Positions 1 to 7,340 of a stretch of 14,942 nt of DNA are shown in pieces. The notes under the pieces were generated by a model. It was not told where the DNA came from and did no database searches. It saw only the letters and a program-made list of their open reading frames with translations. The stretch is from Thermoplasmata archaeon (GTDB lineage Archaea > Thermoplasmatota > Thermoplasmata > Thermoplasmatales > Thermoplasmataceae). Each line of letters starts with the position of its first letter. Positions within the stretch are counted from its first letter, which is position 1. Location: the NCBI GenBank assembly GCA_021826795.1, contig JAKAYM010000032.1, positions 1 to 14,942 of the forward strand, read 5' to 3'. Both the position numbers and the translations under genes were made by a program.

Positions 1-2
1 TG

Positions 3-368
3 GATATGGGAAAAAAGAACAACCAGGACTTTGTACAGATCCCTTTTAATACATTAATTAATCAAATATATTATAAAGGACAGGAATACGGAATAAATGT
101 AATAAAACAGGAAGAATCATACACATCCAAATGCTCATTTTTAGATAATGAAAGCATTGAGAAGCATGAAACATATTCAGGCAAAAGGATAAAGAGGGGA
201 GTATTCATGTCAGCAAATGGAATTCTTATGCATGCTGACCTACAGGCTTCCTATAATATAATTAAAAAAGCAATCCCTGAAGCTTTTGCCAACGGGATAG
301 AGGGTATTGGGTTATATCCAAGAAGTTTAAGCATAAAAGAGATGATAACTTCTAAAGAGGTCTGTTAA
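3..368 (+). CDS. tnpB: TnpB C-terminal part (RNA-guided nuclease of IS200/IS605 or IS607-type element), 5' end outside window
   Basis: C-terminal part of a TnpB protein, the transposon-encoded ancestor of Cas12. The frame is open to the first bases of the window, so the gene starts to the left and only about 121 residues are visible. I see the typical run DFVQIPFNTL, then QIYYKGQEYGINV, the sub-family mark YTSKCSFLD where other TnpBs have the first zinc knuckle, GKRIKRG, and finally HADLQASYNI, which carries the last RuvC aspartate. The usual text of that motif is ADxNxAYNI, so the catalytic Asp is kept. The second CxxC pair is absent, as in the TSKCSxxD branch of the family. It is a different subtype from the TnpB at the right edge. 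Whether the whole gene is intact cannot be told from this window. The stop codon lies inside a perfect hairpin (361-381). Confidence 0.85.
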   Translation, partial: DMGKKNNQDFVQIPFNTLINQIYYKGQEYGINVIKQEESYTSKCSFLDNESIEKHETYSGKRIKRGVFMSANGILMHADLQASYNIIKKAIPEAFANGIEGIGLYPRSLSIKEMITSKEVC

Positions 369-381
369 CCATGTTAACAGA
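361..381. repeat. 9-bp perfect inverted repeat over the tnpB stop codon
   Basis: TCTGTTAAC (361-369) and GTTAACAGA (373-381) are exact reverse complements with a three-base CAT loop. The tnpB stop TAA (366-368) lies within the left arm. In TnpB elements the end of the gene and the right end of the element form the guide RNA scaffold, so this may be part of that structure. It could also act as a hairpin that ends the transcript. Role is inferred only. Confidence 0.6.
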
Positions 382-408
382 AATCGTAACCTTCCAATAA
401 TTAATAGA

Positions 409-435
409 TTTTCGATAAGAAATCCTTATCAAAAA
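409..435. repeat. Hairpin in the spacer between tnpB and tRNA-Tyr
   Basis: GATAAG (414-419) pairs with CTTATC (425-430) around a five-base loop. After one mismatch, TTTT (409-412) pairs with AAAA (432-435). The left half TTTTCGATA (409-417) can alternatively pair with TATCGAAAA at 498-506, so two exclusive folds are possible. The 369-591 spacer holds no open frame that I would call a gene. It probably contains the right end of the transposon and the tRNA promoter. Confidence 0.45.
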
Positions 436-560
436 CTACACAGGAATTACTGATATTTTATGTTCTTCATTATCATCATGAATTAAGCAATCCCGCATAT
501 CGAAAAATAAGCCATTTTTTTATGTATTACAAATGTTTTAATATTTCAATAAAATGTTAA

Positions 561-570
561 AATTTATATC
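561..570 (+). promoter_or_regulatory. TATA box of tRNA-Tyr
   Basis: AATTTATATC lies about 25 bases before the tRNA 5' end at 592, the normal spacing for an archaeal TBP/TFB promoter. Position and composition are seen; use as promoter is inferred. Confidence 0.6.
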
Positions 571-591
571 CGTTGTAATAATCATCTGTTA

Positions 592-691
592 CCCGGCTTA
601 GCTCAGTTGGTAGAGCGATGGACTGTAGAGTGTACTACTGCCAGAAAACGCAGTTATCCATAGGTCTCTGGTTCGAATCCGGAAGCCGGGA
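592..691 (+). tRNA. tRNA-Tyr(GTA) with 27-base intron at 37/38
   Basis: A complete cloverleaf can be drawn by hand. Acceptor 592-598 pairs with 684-690 in seven Watson-Crick pairs. The D stem is GCTC/GAGC, the anticodon stem is ATGGA (618-622) with TCCAT (657-661), and the T arm has the TTCGAAT loop. The discriminator is A691 and CCA is not encoded. Loop bases 623-628 give anticodon GTA (625-627). The first pair is C1-G72, the identity mark of archaeal and eukaryotic tRNA-Tyr. The intron is 629-655. The bulge-helix-bulge fits: CTGT (623-626) pairs with GCAG (650-653, one G-U), leaving three-base bulges 627-629 and 654-656 that are cut after their second base. The exons join as a normal seven-base loop. 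The intron is spliced by the archaeal endonuclease EndA and RtcB ligase. Confidence 0.95.
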
Positions 692-697
692 TTTTTT
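692..697 (+). terminator. T-run ending the tRNA transcript
   Basis: Six T residues follow directly after the discriminator base. Oligo-T is the common transcription stop signal in archaea. Confidence 0.5.
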
Positions 698-775
698 GGC
701 AATATATTGTTAAACAGTGCAAAATTCAGTATTATAAGAAATAAATAACCAAAAATAACATATTTTTGACAAAAA

Positions 776-789
776 TATTATATATATAC
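776..789 (+). promoter_or_regulatory. TATA box for the CPA2 antiporter gene
   Basis: An ATATTATATATATA tract is centred near 782. A transcript starting 25 bases on would begin at or next to the ATG at 806. This is why I prefer 806 to the GTG at 791, which would lie upstream of the RNA start. Confidence 0.55.
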
Positions 790-805
790 CGTGTATTATA
801 ACATA

Positions 806-2410
806 ATGTATGGAATAGCAGACTCTCTGCTTGCACTTCTATTCTTGGGTGTGCTCTTGCTTCTGGCAAAGCTCGGAGAGGAGATATTTGAAAAATTTAA
901 ACTTGTCCCCTATGTGGCCGCTATAATTTTCGGGATAATCATTGGCCCAGGGGTACTGGGCTTCATTAATATACTTCCCAACATAACACTCTTCATAGCC
1001 CTCGGAATAAACTTTCTCCTTTTTACCGGAGGGGCACTGGAGTTCAAGGGCATTGAAACAAAGAAATTGCTGAAACCGTCTAATATTATAATTGGCATAC
1101 TTGAATTTATCCTTCCATTCGCATTAATATCATTTGTTGTTTATTATATATTCCACAGCTTCATAGTAGCTCTAGTTGTCGGAATAGTTACCGGGATGAG
1201 CAGTGCAGGGCCACTGACGAGACTGCTCAGTGATACCGGGCTGAACAATACCGAGGACGGCAATAAAATTTTTCAGCAGGTTGTAACCATCGAAATATCG
1301 GCTGTAATACTTTTCTCATTCCTCAGCGATCTTCACGGTAAGGCAATTACACTTTACATTATACTGAAAATATCTGCTGAACTGATAATTTCACTTGTTG
1401 GCATAATACTATTTTCAAGATATGTGCTTACCAGGCTTCTGGCCAAAATCGATTTTAGTTCCAGGGCCCATGAAACCGTTATAGCTGTTATAGTCGGATT
1501 TATGCTGCTTCTGGGATTCGTTGGACAGTTATACGGTTTCAATTCTGCAATAGTTGCACTGTTTATGGGAATAATGCTCCGCGATTTTATCGGGGAACGC
1601 CCTATGGTTGCCGAAAAAGTATCGACACTGACATATGGATTCTTTGAGCCACTGTTTTTCATAGGTTTAGGACTTTATTTTGTAAGAATAAATTTAACAC
1701 TCCTGGAGCTGGGATTGGCTGTTTTTATCATAGGTCTCGCGTTCAAGCCTATTGCAGGCCTGGTATCATCCAGATTTATCCACGTAAATCCCATAAAAAA
1801 CGCTCTGGGTACCTCTGTAAATGGCGGTGTTGATGCTGCCCTGCTCGTTGTAGCCCTCGGCCTGACCCTGGTAGGTAGATATGATTACTCCGTAATTATG
1901 ATAGCTATCACCCTGCTGACACTGGTAATACCGTTGATGTTCAATATCCGCCACCCTGTTGTACAGGCACAGAAATCAAAATATGTCTGGGAGATGGTCA
2001 ATGCAGAATTCAAAAATCTCAAGGCATGTGATATTGCCAGTTCCTTCCAGTCTGTTTCTGTAAACAGCAGAAACCCTATCAGTCTGGCATTCAAAATCTG
2101 CAATGATCTGAATGCACGTGCTGTGATAGTAACTGATTCTAAATCCAGAGTTCTTGGTGAATTGATGTTAAGTGATATGGTTACTCTGGGGCATAATGAG
2201 TTGAGAACTCTTTCTGTTTATGAAGGTAAGATAATTCCTGCGATTAAAGTCCGATGCGATGCCCCAGCCACGCATCTTATAAGCATATTCAGGGAATCTG
2301 ATCCACCAATTGTTGCAGTTGTGGACAGGAATGGAAAATTTGTGGGCACAATACTGGAGAGGGAAATACTGAAGCATATATCGAGGATACTGGAATCTGA
2401 TAAATCTTAA
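806..2410 (+). CDS. CPA2-family cation/proton antiporter (Kef/NapA type) with C-terminal CBS pair
   Basis: Inner-membrane monovalent cation:proton antiporter of the CPA2 superfamily, used for pH or K+/Na+ balance. From about residue 5 to 385 it is a chain of roughly twelve hydrophobic segments. Family marks include GPGVLGF near 50, FTGGALEF near 75, GMSSAGPLTRLLSDTGL at 130-146 (Kef/NapA proteins have GSSTGP here), FFEPLFFIGLGLYF near 285 and NGGVDAALLVVALGL near 339. Residues ~409-530 form two CBS repeats, each ending in a VVD/VTD-x-G/S-x-V-G/L strand, likely an adenine-nucleotide sensing module. Most Kef proteins carry an RCK/TrkA-N domain there instead. The gene stands alone with its own promoter. 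In an acidophile such a pump would help hold a near-neutral cytoplasm. The transported ion cannot be read from sequence. A GTG at 791 would add five residues. Confidence 0.85.
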   Translation: MYGIADSLLALLFLGVLLLLAKLGEEIFEKFKLVPYVAAIIFGIIIGPGVLGFINILPNITLFIALGINFLLFTGGALEFKGIETKKLLKPSNIIIGILEFILPFALISFVVYYIFHSFIVALVVGIVTGMSSAGPLTRLLSDTGLNNTEDGNKIFQQVVTIEISAVILFSFLSDLHGKAITLYIILKISAELIISLVGIILFSRYVLTRLLAKIDFSSRAHETVIAVIVGFMLLLGFVGQLYGFNSAIVALFMGIMLRDFIGERPMVAEKVSTLTYGFFEPLFFIGLGLYFVRINLTLLELGLAVFIIGLAFKPIAGLVSSRFIHVNPIKNALGTSVNGGVDAALLVVALGLTLVGRYDYSVIMIAITLLTLVIPLMFNIRHPVVQAQKSKYVWEMVNAEFKNLKACDIASSFQSVSVNSRNPISLAFKICNDLNARAVIVTDSKSRVLGELMLSDMVTLGHNELRTLSVYEGKIIPAIKVRCDAPATHLISIFRESDPPIVAVVDRNGKFVGTILEREILKHISRILESDKS

Positions 2411-2490
2411 AAATATAAGTTCTGGTTCTGTTCTTTAATTATGAATTAAATAACAAAATATATAAACATAAGGTTAATTAGGTAATGTAG

Positions 2491-2510
2491 AAAATTTAAA
2501 TATATTATTT
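2491..2510 (+). promoter_or_regulatory. AT-rich TATA region of the psmB-fttA operon
   Basis: AAAATTTAAATATATTATTT lies about 40 bases before psmB. A start 25 bases downstream gives a short leader that includes the ribosome site GAGGG at 2536-2540, five bases before the ATG. Further AT-rich candidates exist between 2450 and 2470. Confidence 0.4.
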
Positions 2511-2545
2511 GTTATTAAGAAATAATAATTGTTTAGAGGGATTAT

Positions 2546-3178
2546 ATGGAAGTATTAAAAACTGGAACGACAACACTTGGAATCACAGCAGGCAATTACG
2601 TTATTATGGGAACCGACAGCAGGGCAACCATGGGCAATTTCATTTCAAATAAAAATGCTCAGAAACTCTATAAAATAGACACATATGCCGGAATGACAAT
2701 AGCCGGCCTTGTGGGGGATGCCCAGACACTGGTAAGATATATGAGGGCAGAAATGGAGCTTTACAGGGTACAGAGAAAAATTAACATGCCCATAGAGGCA
2801 GCTGCAACACTTCTATCCAATATGCTTAACCAGTCAAAGTACTATCCATACATGGTCCAGTTGCTGGTTGGCGGATATGACAAAAAGCCCCATATTTTCT
2901 CCATAGATGCAGCAGGTGGTTCTGTAGAGGATGAATATGCAAGTACAGGATCCGGATCTCCATTTGTTTATGGTGTGCTTGAGGCAGAATACCAGCCTAA
3001 TATGAATCTTGATGATGCCATTAACCTTGCAGTGAAGGCAATAAGCGTCGCAAAGCAGAGGGATTCAGCATCAGGAAACATGCTCCAGATAGGTGTCATA
3101 GATCCTGAAAAAGGATTCAATTACCTTTCCGAGGACGATATACTGTCCAGAATTAAAAAATTAAAACTAACTTTATAA
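2546..3178 (+). CDS. psmB: 20S proteasome beta subunit (precursor)
   Basis: Catalytic beta subunit of the archaeal 20S proteasome, an N-terminal threonine protease that degrades unfolded proteins in the cytoplasm with the PAN or Cdc48-type ATPases. It has a short propeptide, MEVLKTG, cut before Thr8, which becomes Thr1 of the mature chain. All active-site positions of the Thermoplasma acidophilum enzyme are present: T8 (mature T1), D24 (D17), K40 (K33), S136 (S129), D173 (D166) and S176 (S169). Segments such as [15 protein letters not shown] and YMVQLLVGG are close to the Thermoplasma sequence. The length of 210 residues is normal. A GAGGG ribosome site sits five bases before the ATG. fttA follows after 31 bases on the same strand, so the two are probably co-transcribed. 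The alpha subunit is not in the window. Confidence 0.97.
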   Translation: MEVLKTGTTTLGITAGNYVIMGTDSRATMGNFISNKNAQKLYKIDTYAGMTIAGLVGDAQTLVRYMRAEMELYRVQRKINMPIEAAATLLSNMLNQSKYYPYMVQLLVGGYDKKPHIFSIDAAGGSVEDEYASTGSGSPFVYGVLEAEYQPNMNLDDAINLAVKAISVAKQRDSASGNMLQIGVIDPEKGFNYLSEDDILSRIKKLKLTL

Positions 3179-3196
3179 ATTTATTTTTTCATATTC

Positions 3197-3202
3197 AAGG
3201 TG
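3197..3202 (+). promoter_or_regulatory. Ribosome binding site of fttA
   Basis: AAGGTG lies seven bases before the fttA ATG at 3210 and matches the 16S anti-Shine-Dalgarno end. It supports translation as an internal gene of the psmB operon. Confidence 0.55.
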
Positions 3203-3209
3203 TTATAAT

Positions 3210-5123
3210 ATGTCTTTTCGAGATTATTTAAGCGAAGCTCGGTCTATTTTTGACAGGCTTTATCCGGATAACAAGATTACGGAGATAGATTACGAAGGAT
3301 CTACAATAGTAGTTTATACAAAGGATCAGAATTTATTCTCAGACAGGGACGATCTGGCAAGGCAGATTGCCCAGGAGCTGAGAAGGAGGATTGCCATCAG
3401 GCCGGATCCCAGCATAATGTCCGGCGAGGAGGATGCGGATAAAAAGATCAGGGAAATCATTCCCGGTGACGCGGGTCTACAGGATATTTATTTTGAGCCC
3501 GATACCGGTGAGGCTGTAATTGAAGTTGATGAGCCAACCATTGCAAATCCTGAAATTATCAAGGCCATAAAGGCCGAAACTAACTGGTCCCCCAGAATAG
3601 TAAGGGCACCCCCAATGTACTCAAGGACCGTTAAAGAGGTCAGAGAATATTTACGTGATGTAAAGAAGGAAAGAAAGGAATTCCTGCATAATCTGGGTAT
3701 CAAGCTCACAACCCCCCTTATGCCCGGTGAGACATGGATCAGGATAACCGCCCTGGGCGGCCACAGGGAGGTGGGCAGGAGCGCAACACTGATATCAACT
3801 AATAATTCAAAGGTTCTTGTTGATTGCGGCATGATAAATATAAGCGACCCGGAACATCCATGGGAAGAGGCTCCGTATCTTTATGCACCAGAAATTCAAC
3901 CATTCACTTCGCTGGATGCAGTTGTTCTCACGCATGCCCATCTTGACCATTCGGGTTTGCTTCCGTTGCTTTTCAAATATGGATATAACGGGCCGGTATA
4001 TTCCACAGCACCGACCAGGGACCTCGCAGCATTGCTGCAGAATGATTATCTGAAGGTATCACACAGTGAAAACCATAAGCTTTCCTATGAATCGAAGCAT
4101 GTCAGAGATGAACTCAAGCATTCAATAGCATTAAAATACAACGAAACTGCGGATATTGCTCCTGATATAAGGCTCACATTTTACAATGCCGGGCATATAC
4201 TGGGTTCGGCTGCAGTGCATCTGCATATTGGCGAGGGATTATATAATGTTGTATTGAGTGGCGATCAGAAATATGAAAAAACATGGTTGTTCAATCCCGC
4301 TGTAAACCGTTTTCCCAGGGTAGAAACACTCATGCTGGAATCCACATACGCCGGAAGGGACGATTACTCTTACACCAGGAATGAGGCAACAAATACCCTC
4401 ATAGATGTGGTAAACAGGACATTTGATCGCGGGGGTTCTGTGCTTGTTCCTGTATTCGCTGTTGGAAGAAGCCAGGAGGTTATGCTCGTGCTGGAGGATG
4501 CATACAGAAATAAAATGATTCCGGAGAACACTAAGGTTTACCTTGATGGGATGATCATGGAGGCGACTGCCATACATGCGGCATATCCGGAATTCCTGAA
4601 CAGGGATTTGAGGGACCAGATTATGATAAAACGTGCAAATCCTTTTCTGAGTCCCATATTCACCAGTGTGGAAACCAGAAGCCAGAGAATAGATATATGT
4701 GATTCTCCAGAGAGCAAGGTAATACTTGCCACCGCAGGCATGATGAACGGTGGCCCTGTTCTTGAATACTTTAAAACGCTTGCACCCGATAGCAAGAATA
4801 CGCTTGCATTCGTGGGTTACCAGGCAGACGGAACACTGGGAAGAAGAATACAATCCGGTGCAACCAGCATAACACTTTCAGATGCAGGCAAATCTACAAA
4901 ATTCGAGATCAACATGGCTGTGGAAAATGCTGAAGGATTCTCAGGGCATTCTACCAAGAGGGAACTGCTGAACTTTATAGGGGGCATGCAGCCGAAACCC
5001 CAGAGGATACTTATCAACCACGGTGATGGAAACAAATGCTATGATTTTGCAAGGCTGATACATACAAAATTCGGAGTCGAGGCAATTTCAATGAAAAATC
5101 TTGAAACTACAAGATTATATTAA
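3210..5123 (+). CDS. fttA: KH/metallo-beta-lactamase/beta-CASP ribonuclease, transcription termination factor aCPSF1/FttA
   Basis: Archaeal homologue of eukaryotic CPSF73. It cleaves nascent RNA and terminates RNA polymerase (known as FttA or aCPSF1). Residues 1 to about 145 form two KH domains; the metallo-beta-lactamase core begins near ITALGGHREVGRS (~178). The zinc motif HAHLDH is complete with H242, H244, D246 and H247, followed by H329 in AGHILGS and D352 in LSGDQKY. Beta-CASP motif A is the acidic residue in LESTYAG, motif B is H580 in GHSTKREL and motif C is H604 in NHGDGNKC. The full length of 637 residues is typical. It follows psmB by 31 bases, a pairing I recall from other Euryarchaeota (Methanothermobacter MTH1202/MTH1203). 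The protein acts as a dimer on U-rich RNA ends. Nothing in the sequence suggests loss of activity. Confidence 0.96.
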   Translation: MSFRDYLSEARSIFDRLYPDNKITEIDYEGSTIVVYTKDQNLFSDRDDLARQIAQELRRRIAIRPDPSIMSGEEDADKKIREIIPGDAGLQDIYFEPDTGEAVIEVDEPTIANPEIIKAIKAETNWSPRIVRAPPMYSRTVKEVREYLRDVKKERKEFLHNLGIKLTTPLMPGETWIRITALGGHREVGRSATLISTNNSKVLVDCGMINISDPEHPWEEAPYLYAPEIQPFTSLDAVVLTHAHLDHSGLLPLLFKYGYNGPVYSTAPTRDLAALLQNDYLKVSHSENHKLSYESKHVRDELKHSIALKYNETADIAPDIRLTFYNAGHILGSAAVHLHIGEGLYNVVLSGDQKYEKTWLFNPAVNRFPRVETLMLESTYAGRDDYSYTRNEATNTLIDVVNRTFDRGGSVLVPVFAVGRSQEVMLVLEDAYRNKMIPENTKVYLDGMIMEATAIHAAYPEFLNRDLRDQIMIKRANPFLSPIFTSVETRSQRIDICDSPESKVILATAGMMNGGPVLEYFKTLAPDSKNTLAFVGYQADGTLGRRIQSGATSITLSDAGKSTKFEINMAVENAEGFSGHSTKRELLNFIGGMQPKPQRILINHGDGNKCYDFARLIHTKFGVEAISMKNLETTRLY

Positions 5124-5143
5124 TTTTTTATGCTTATTTTTAC
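5122..5143 (+). terminator. T-rich stop region after fttA
   Basis: TTTTTTA and a second ATTTTTA follow directly after the fttA stop codon. T-rich runs of this kind are the RNA ends recognised by FttA itself, so the operon probably ends here. Confidence 0.4.
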
Positions 5144-5280
5144 AAAATCCGTTAATTTTAATGGTAAATACCTATAATTGCAAGAAAAATATCATTAATA
5201 TTTTAAATATTTTGGACAAACGTATATAATTGATTATTATATACAATCATGAAAACTGGTTTAAAAAGGATTCATTTATA

Positions 5281-5699
5281 ATGTACAATGTAATATTCCA
5301 AGGAGTGGCAGGTTCTGCACCTGCAGGGGTTTTGACTGCTAATGGACACCGCATATTGCCTTTGCAATCGGATCCATATCAGTTGTTTCCCTTGGGGGCT
5401 TCAATGCATTCCTTTATACCGGCATAGCCGCAACACTCAGCGCTCTTCTTGTACACATGTTTGCAAATGCATCATTAGCAGGCATAGTACGCAAAATGAA
5501 ACTGAAACTCAATACTGTAATGGATGTGATCATCCCGGCGATTTCAATTGTTATACTTGCCTTCGTTTTCTATGGTAGTTTCATAAGCATTGATAGGATT
5601 GTCATTATAGCATCCGTAAGCTTTATTGCCTGGGTAATAGTTGGTTTGATCTATTCTGGCGTATCAAGAAAATACCTGGTTCATGAAAATGTACCGTAA
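5281..5699 (+). pseudogene. APC-family amino-acid permease remnant: N-terminal tip joined out of frame to the C-terminal quarter
   Basis: Two pieces of one membrane transporter gene lie in different frames. The first starts at 5281 and reads MYNVIFQGVAGSAPAGVLTA, the usual opening of APC amino-acid permeases with its G-x-x-x-SAPAG turn. The second, two bases out of frame, begins at about 5343 after an in-frame TAA with WTPHIAFAIGSISVVSLGG. It continues through NAFLYTGIAATLSALLVHM, RKMKLKLNTVMDVIIPAIS and WVIVGLIYSGVSRKYL to the stop at 5697-5699. TPHIAF corresponds to the kTPhiAi segment before the last transmembrane helices. Intact relatives have about 430-520 residues, so some 300 residues between the pieces are gone. 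Three short frames here (5230-5427, 5342-5578, 5457-5699) are parts or shadows of this wreck. The last could yield an 80-residue membrane peptide, but there is no reason to think it is functional. Confidence 0.75.
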
Positions 5700-5718
5700 A
5701 TTTTTAAAATATATAAAA
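5700..5718. terminator. AT-rich shared end of the permease remnant and tal
   Basis: Only 19 bases separate the two convergent reading frames, and they consist of A and T runs on both strands. This would serve as a stop signal in either direction. Confidence 0.35.
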
Positions 5719-6390
5719 TTATAATGGCAGGGATCCATCCGGAGAAACCTTTTTCCAGTCTTCCAGAAACCTGTTCAGCCCCTCATCTGTTTTTGGATGC
5801 ATTGCCAGCTTCTTTATAACATCACAGGGAATGGTTACGGCATCAGCTCCCATAAGAGCCGACCTGAGGACATGTACTGGGTTTCTGATTGAGGCAACAA
5901 GTACCTCTGTTTTGTATCCATAATTTGTGAATTCAGTTTTAATCTGGTCTATTATGGCCATACCATCCTCCCCTATGTCATCCAGCCTTCCAACAAATGG
6001 AGAGACAAATGCTGCTCCATTTCTTGCTGCCAGAAGGGCCTGTATTGCATTGAATATGAGTGTTGTGTTGACCTTTATCTCCTTTTCCCTCAAAACTTTC
6101 ATTGCCTTCAATCCCTGGAGAGTCATGGGTATTTTTATAACGGCATTGCTTCCCAGTGCGTGCAATTTGAGCGCCTGTTCCACCATCTTGTCTGCATCTT
6201 CTGCAACCACTTCAAGGCTCACCGGACCATTCACCGTCCTCAGTATTTCTGTAGCAATATCCTTAAAACTTTTTCCACCCTTGGCAGCCTTCATCATGAG
6301 TGATGGGTTTGTTGTGACTCCATCTATGAGACCAAAATCATTCGCTTCCCTTATTTCATCAATATTTGCAGTATCTATAAATATTTTCAT
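5719..6390 (-). CDS. tal: Transaldolase (short TalC/MipB-type)
   Basis: Transaldolase transfers a dihydroxyacetone unit between sugar phosphates in the non-oxidative pentose-phosphate pathway, in the cytoplasm. The 223 residues match the short class and closely follow the Thermoplasma acidophilum enzyme. [13 protein letters not shown] opens the first strand of the TIM barrel with D6, GVTTNPSL follows at 24-31, and the Schiff-base lysine is K86 in AVIKIPMT. The motif [12 protein letters not shown] follows near 107, and SPFVGRLDD near 130. The start overlaps the tktB stop by four bases (ATGA). AGGAGGG (6398-6404) lies seven bases before it, so it is translated as the last gene of tktA-tktB-tal. 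Fructose-6-phosphate aldolase has the same fold, but the operon favours transaldolase. Confidence 0.93.
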   Translation of the reverse strand: MKIFIDTANIDEIREANDFGLIDGVTTNPSLMMKAAKGGKSFKDIATEILRTVNGPVSLEVVAEDADKMVEQALKLHALGSNAVIKIPMTLQGLKAMKVLREKEIKVNTTLIFNAIQALLAARNGAAFVSPFVGRLDDIGEDGMAIIDQIKTEFTNYGYKTEVLVASIRNPVHVLRSALMGADAVTIPCDVIKKLAMHPKTDEGLNRFLEDWKKVSPDGSLPL

Positions 6391-7340
6391 GCATAATCCC
6401 TCCTGAAGAACTTGTCTGTTTTCTCTACTATATCATTCACCCCTATATGAAAATAATCAAATAATTCCATACCTTTTCCACTTTTTCCGAATATATCCGG
6501 CATGCCGATTCTCATAACAGGAACAGGATACTCTTCCCCGGTAACTTCTGCTACCCTTGACCCGAGACCGTTGAATATAGAATGCTCTTCGGCTGTTACG
6601 ATCTTTCCCGTTTCTTTTGCTGCCTTTACTATGGCTGGCCGGTCCAGTGGCTTGATCGATGACATATTTACCACTCTTGCGTCTATGCCTTTCCCTTTAA
6701 GAATCTCAGCGGCCTTTAGCGCAAAAGAAACCATTATTCCGTATCCCATTATGGTTATATCGGAACCATCCCTGAATGTAACAGATTTACCCTCTTTGAA
6801 TTCATAATTATTTTCGTTCAGCACCGGGAATTTCTCCCTTGTAAGCCTGACATAATAAGGTGATGTTTTCTTTTCTGCAAGATAATCGGTAACGCTTATG
6901 GTTTCAGCGGAATCAACCGGAACAATTACTTTCATATTAGGAAGACCTGACATTATTCCTACATCCTCAAGAATCTGGTGTGTGGGGCCATCTTCTCCCA
7001 CAGTAATTCCTGAATGTGTTACAACAAGGTTTACCGGTGCCTCATTGTAGCATATGGACTGCCTTATCACATTATATGTATTTGTAAGAAATACGGCAAA
7101 GGTTGATGCAAATACAGTTTTTCCAGATAATGATAGCCCGGCTGCAGTTGAAACCATAGACTGCTCAGATATGCCCATATTGTAGAATCTATCAGGAAAT
7201 CTCTTGCCGAATATTCCTGCTTTTGTGGATGATGATAGGTCAGCATCGAGTACAACTATTTCCTTATTTTTTTCTCCCAGGGCAGCCAGTTCATTTCCAT
7301 AGGCTTCTCTGAGACTCTCCATCTTCTCCAGTTTCTGCAT
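6387..7340 (-). CDS. tktB: Transketolase, C-terminal subunit
   Basis: Second half of a split transketolase, holding the Pyr and C-terminal domains. With the TktA half it moves two-carbon units between sugar phosphates using thiamine diphosphate. The catalytic glutamate that activates the cofactor is E59 in [23 protein letters not shown], a hallmark of the Pyr domain, follows near 128-142, and the C-terminal Rossmann-like domain begins near [11 protein letters not shown] (~190). 317 residues is normal for archaeal TktB. The ATG shares one base with the tktA stop (TAATG) and has an excellent AGGAGGTG site (7346-7353) five bases upstream, which favours it over the second Met at codon 7. The related E1 beta subunits of oxo-acid dehydrogenases are unlikely given the partner and tal. 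Confidence 0.95.
   Translation of the reverse strand: MQKLEKMESLREAYGNELAALGEKNKEIVVLDADLSSSTKAGIFGKRFPDRFYNMGISEQSMVSTAAGLSLSGKTVFASTFAVFLTNTYNVIRQSICYNEAPVNLVVTHSGITVGEDGPTHQILEDVGIMSGLPNMKVIVPVDSAETISVTDYLAEKKTSPYYVRLTREKFPVLNENNYEFKEGKSVTFRDGSDITIMGYGIMVSFALKAAEILKGKGIDARVVNMSSIKPLDRPAIVKAAKETGKIVTAEEHSIFNGLGSRVAEVTGEEYPVPVMRIGMPDIFGKSGKGMELFDYFHIGVNDIVEKTDKFFRRDYA

Noticed and set aside
2430..2530. Small AT inverted repeats upstream of psmB (such as TTATTA/TAATAA)
   Set aside because: Very AT-rich spacer where such short matches arise by chance.
4239..4853. 204-codon open frame on the minus strand inside fttA
   Set aside because: It lies wholly opposite a fully conserved fttA and has no family motif; composition is that of an antisense shadow.
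5230..5578. Short separate genes at 5230-5427 and 5342-5578
   Set aside because: Both are frames of the broken permease; the first holds only its N-terminal tip, the second is out of the conserved frame.
5927..6406. 159-codon open frame on the plus strand opposite tal
   Set aside because: Tal is complete with its catalytic lysine, and the plus-strand frame is a Ser/Ala/Leu-rich mirror.
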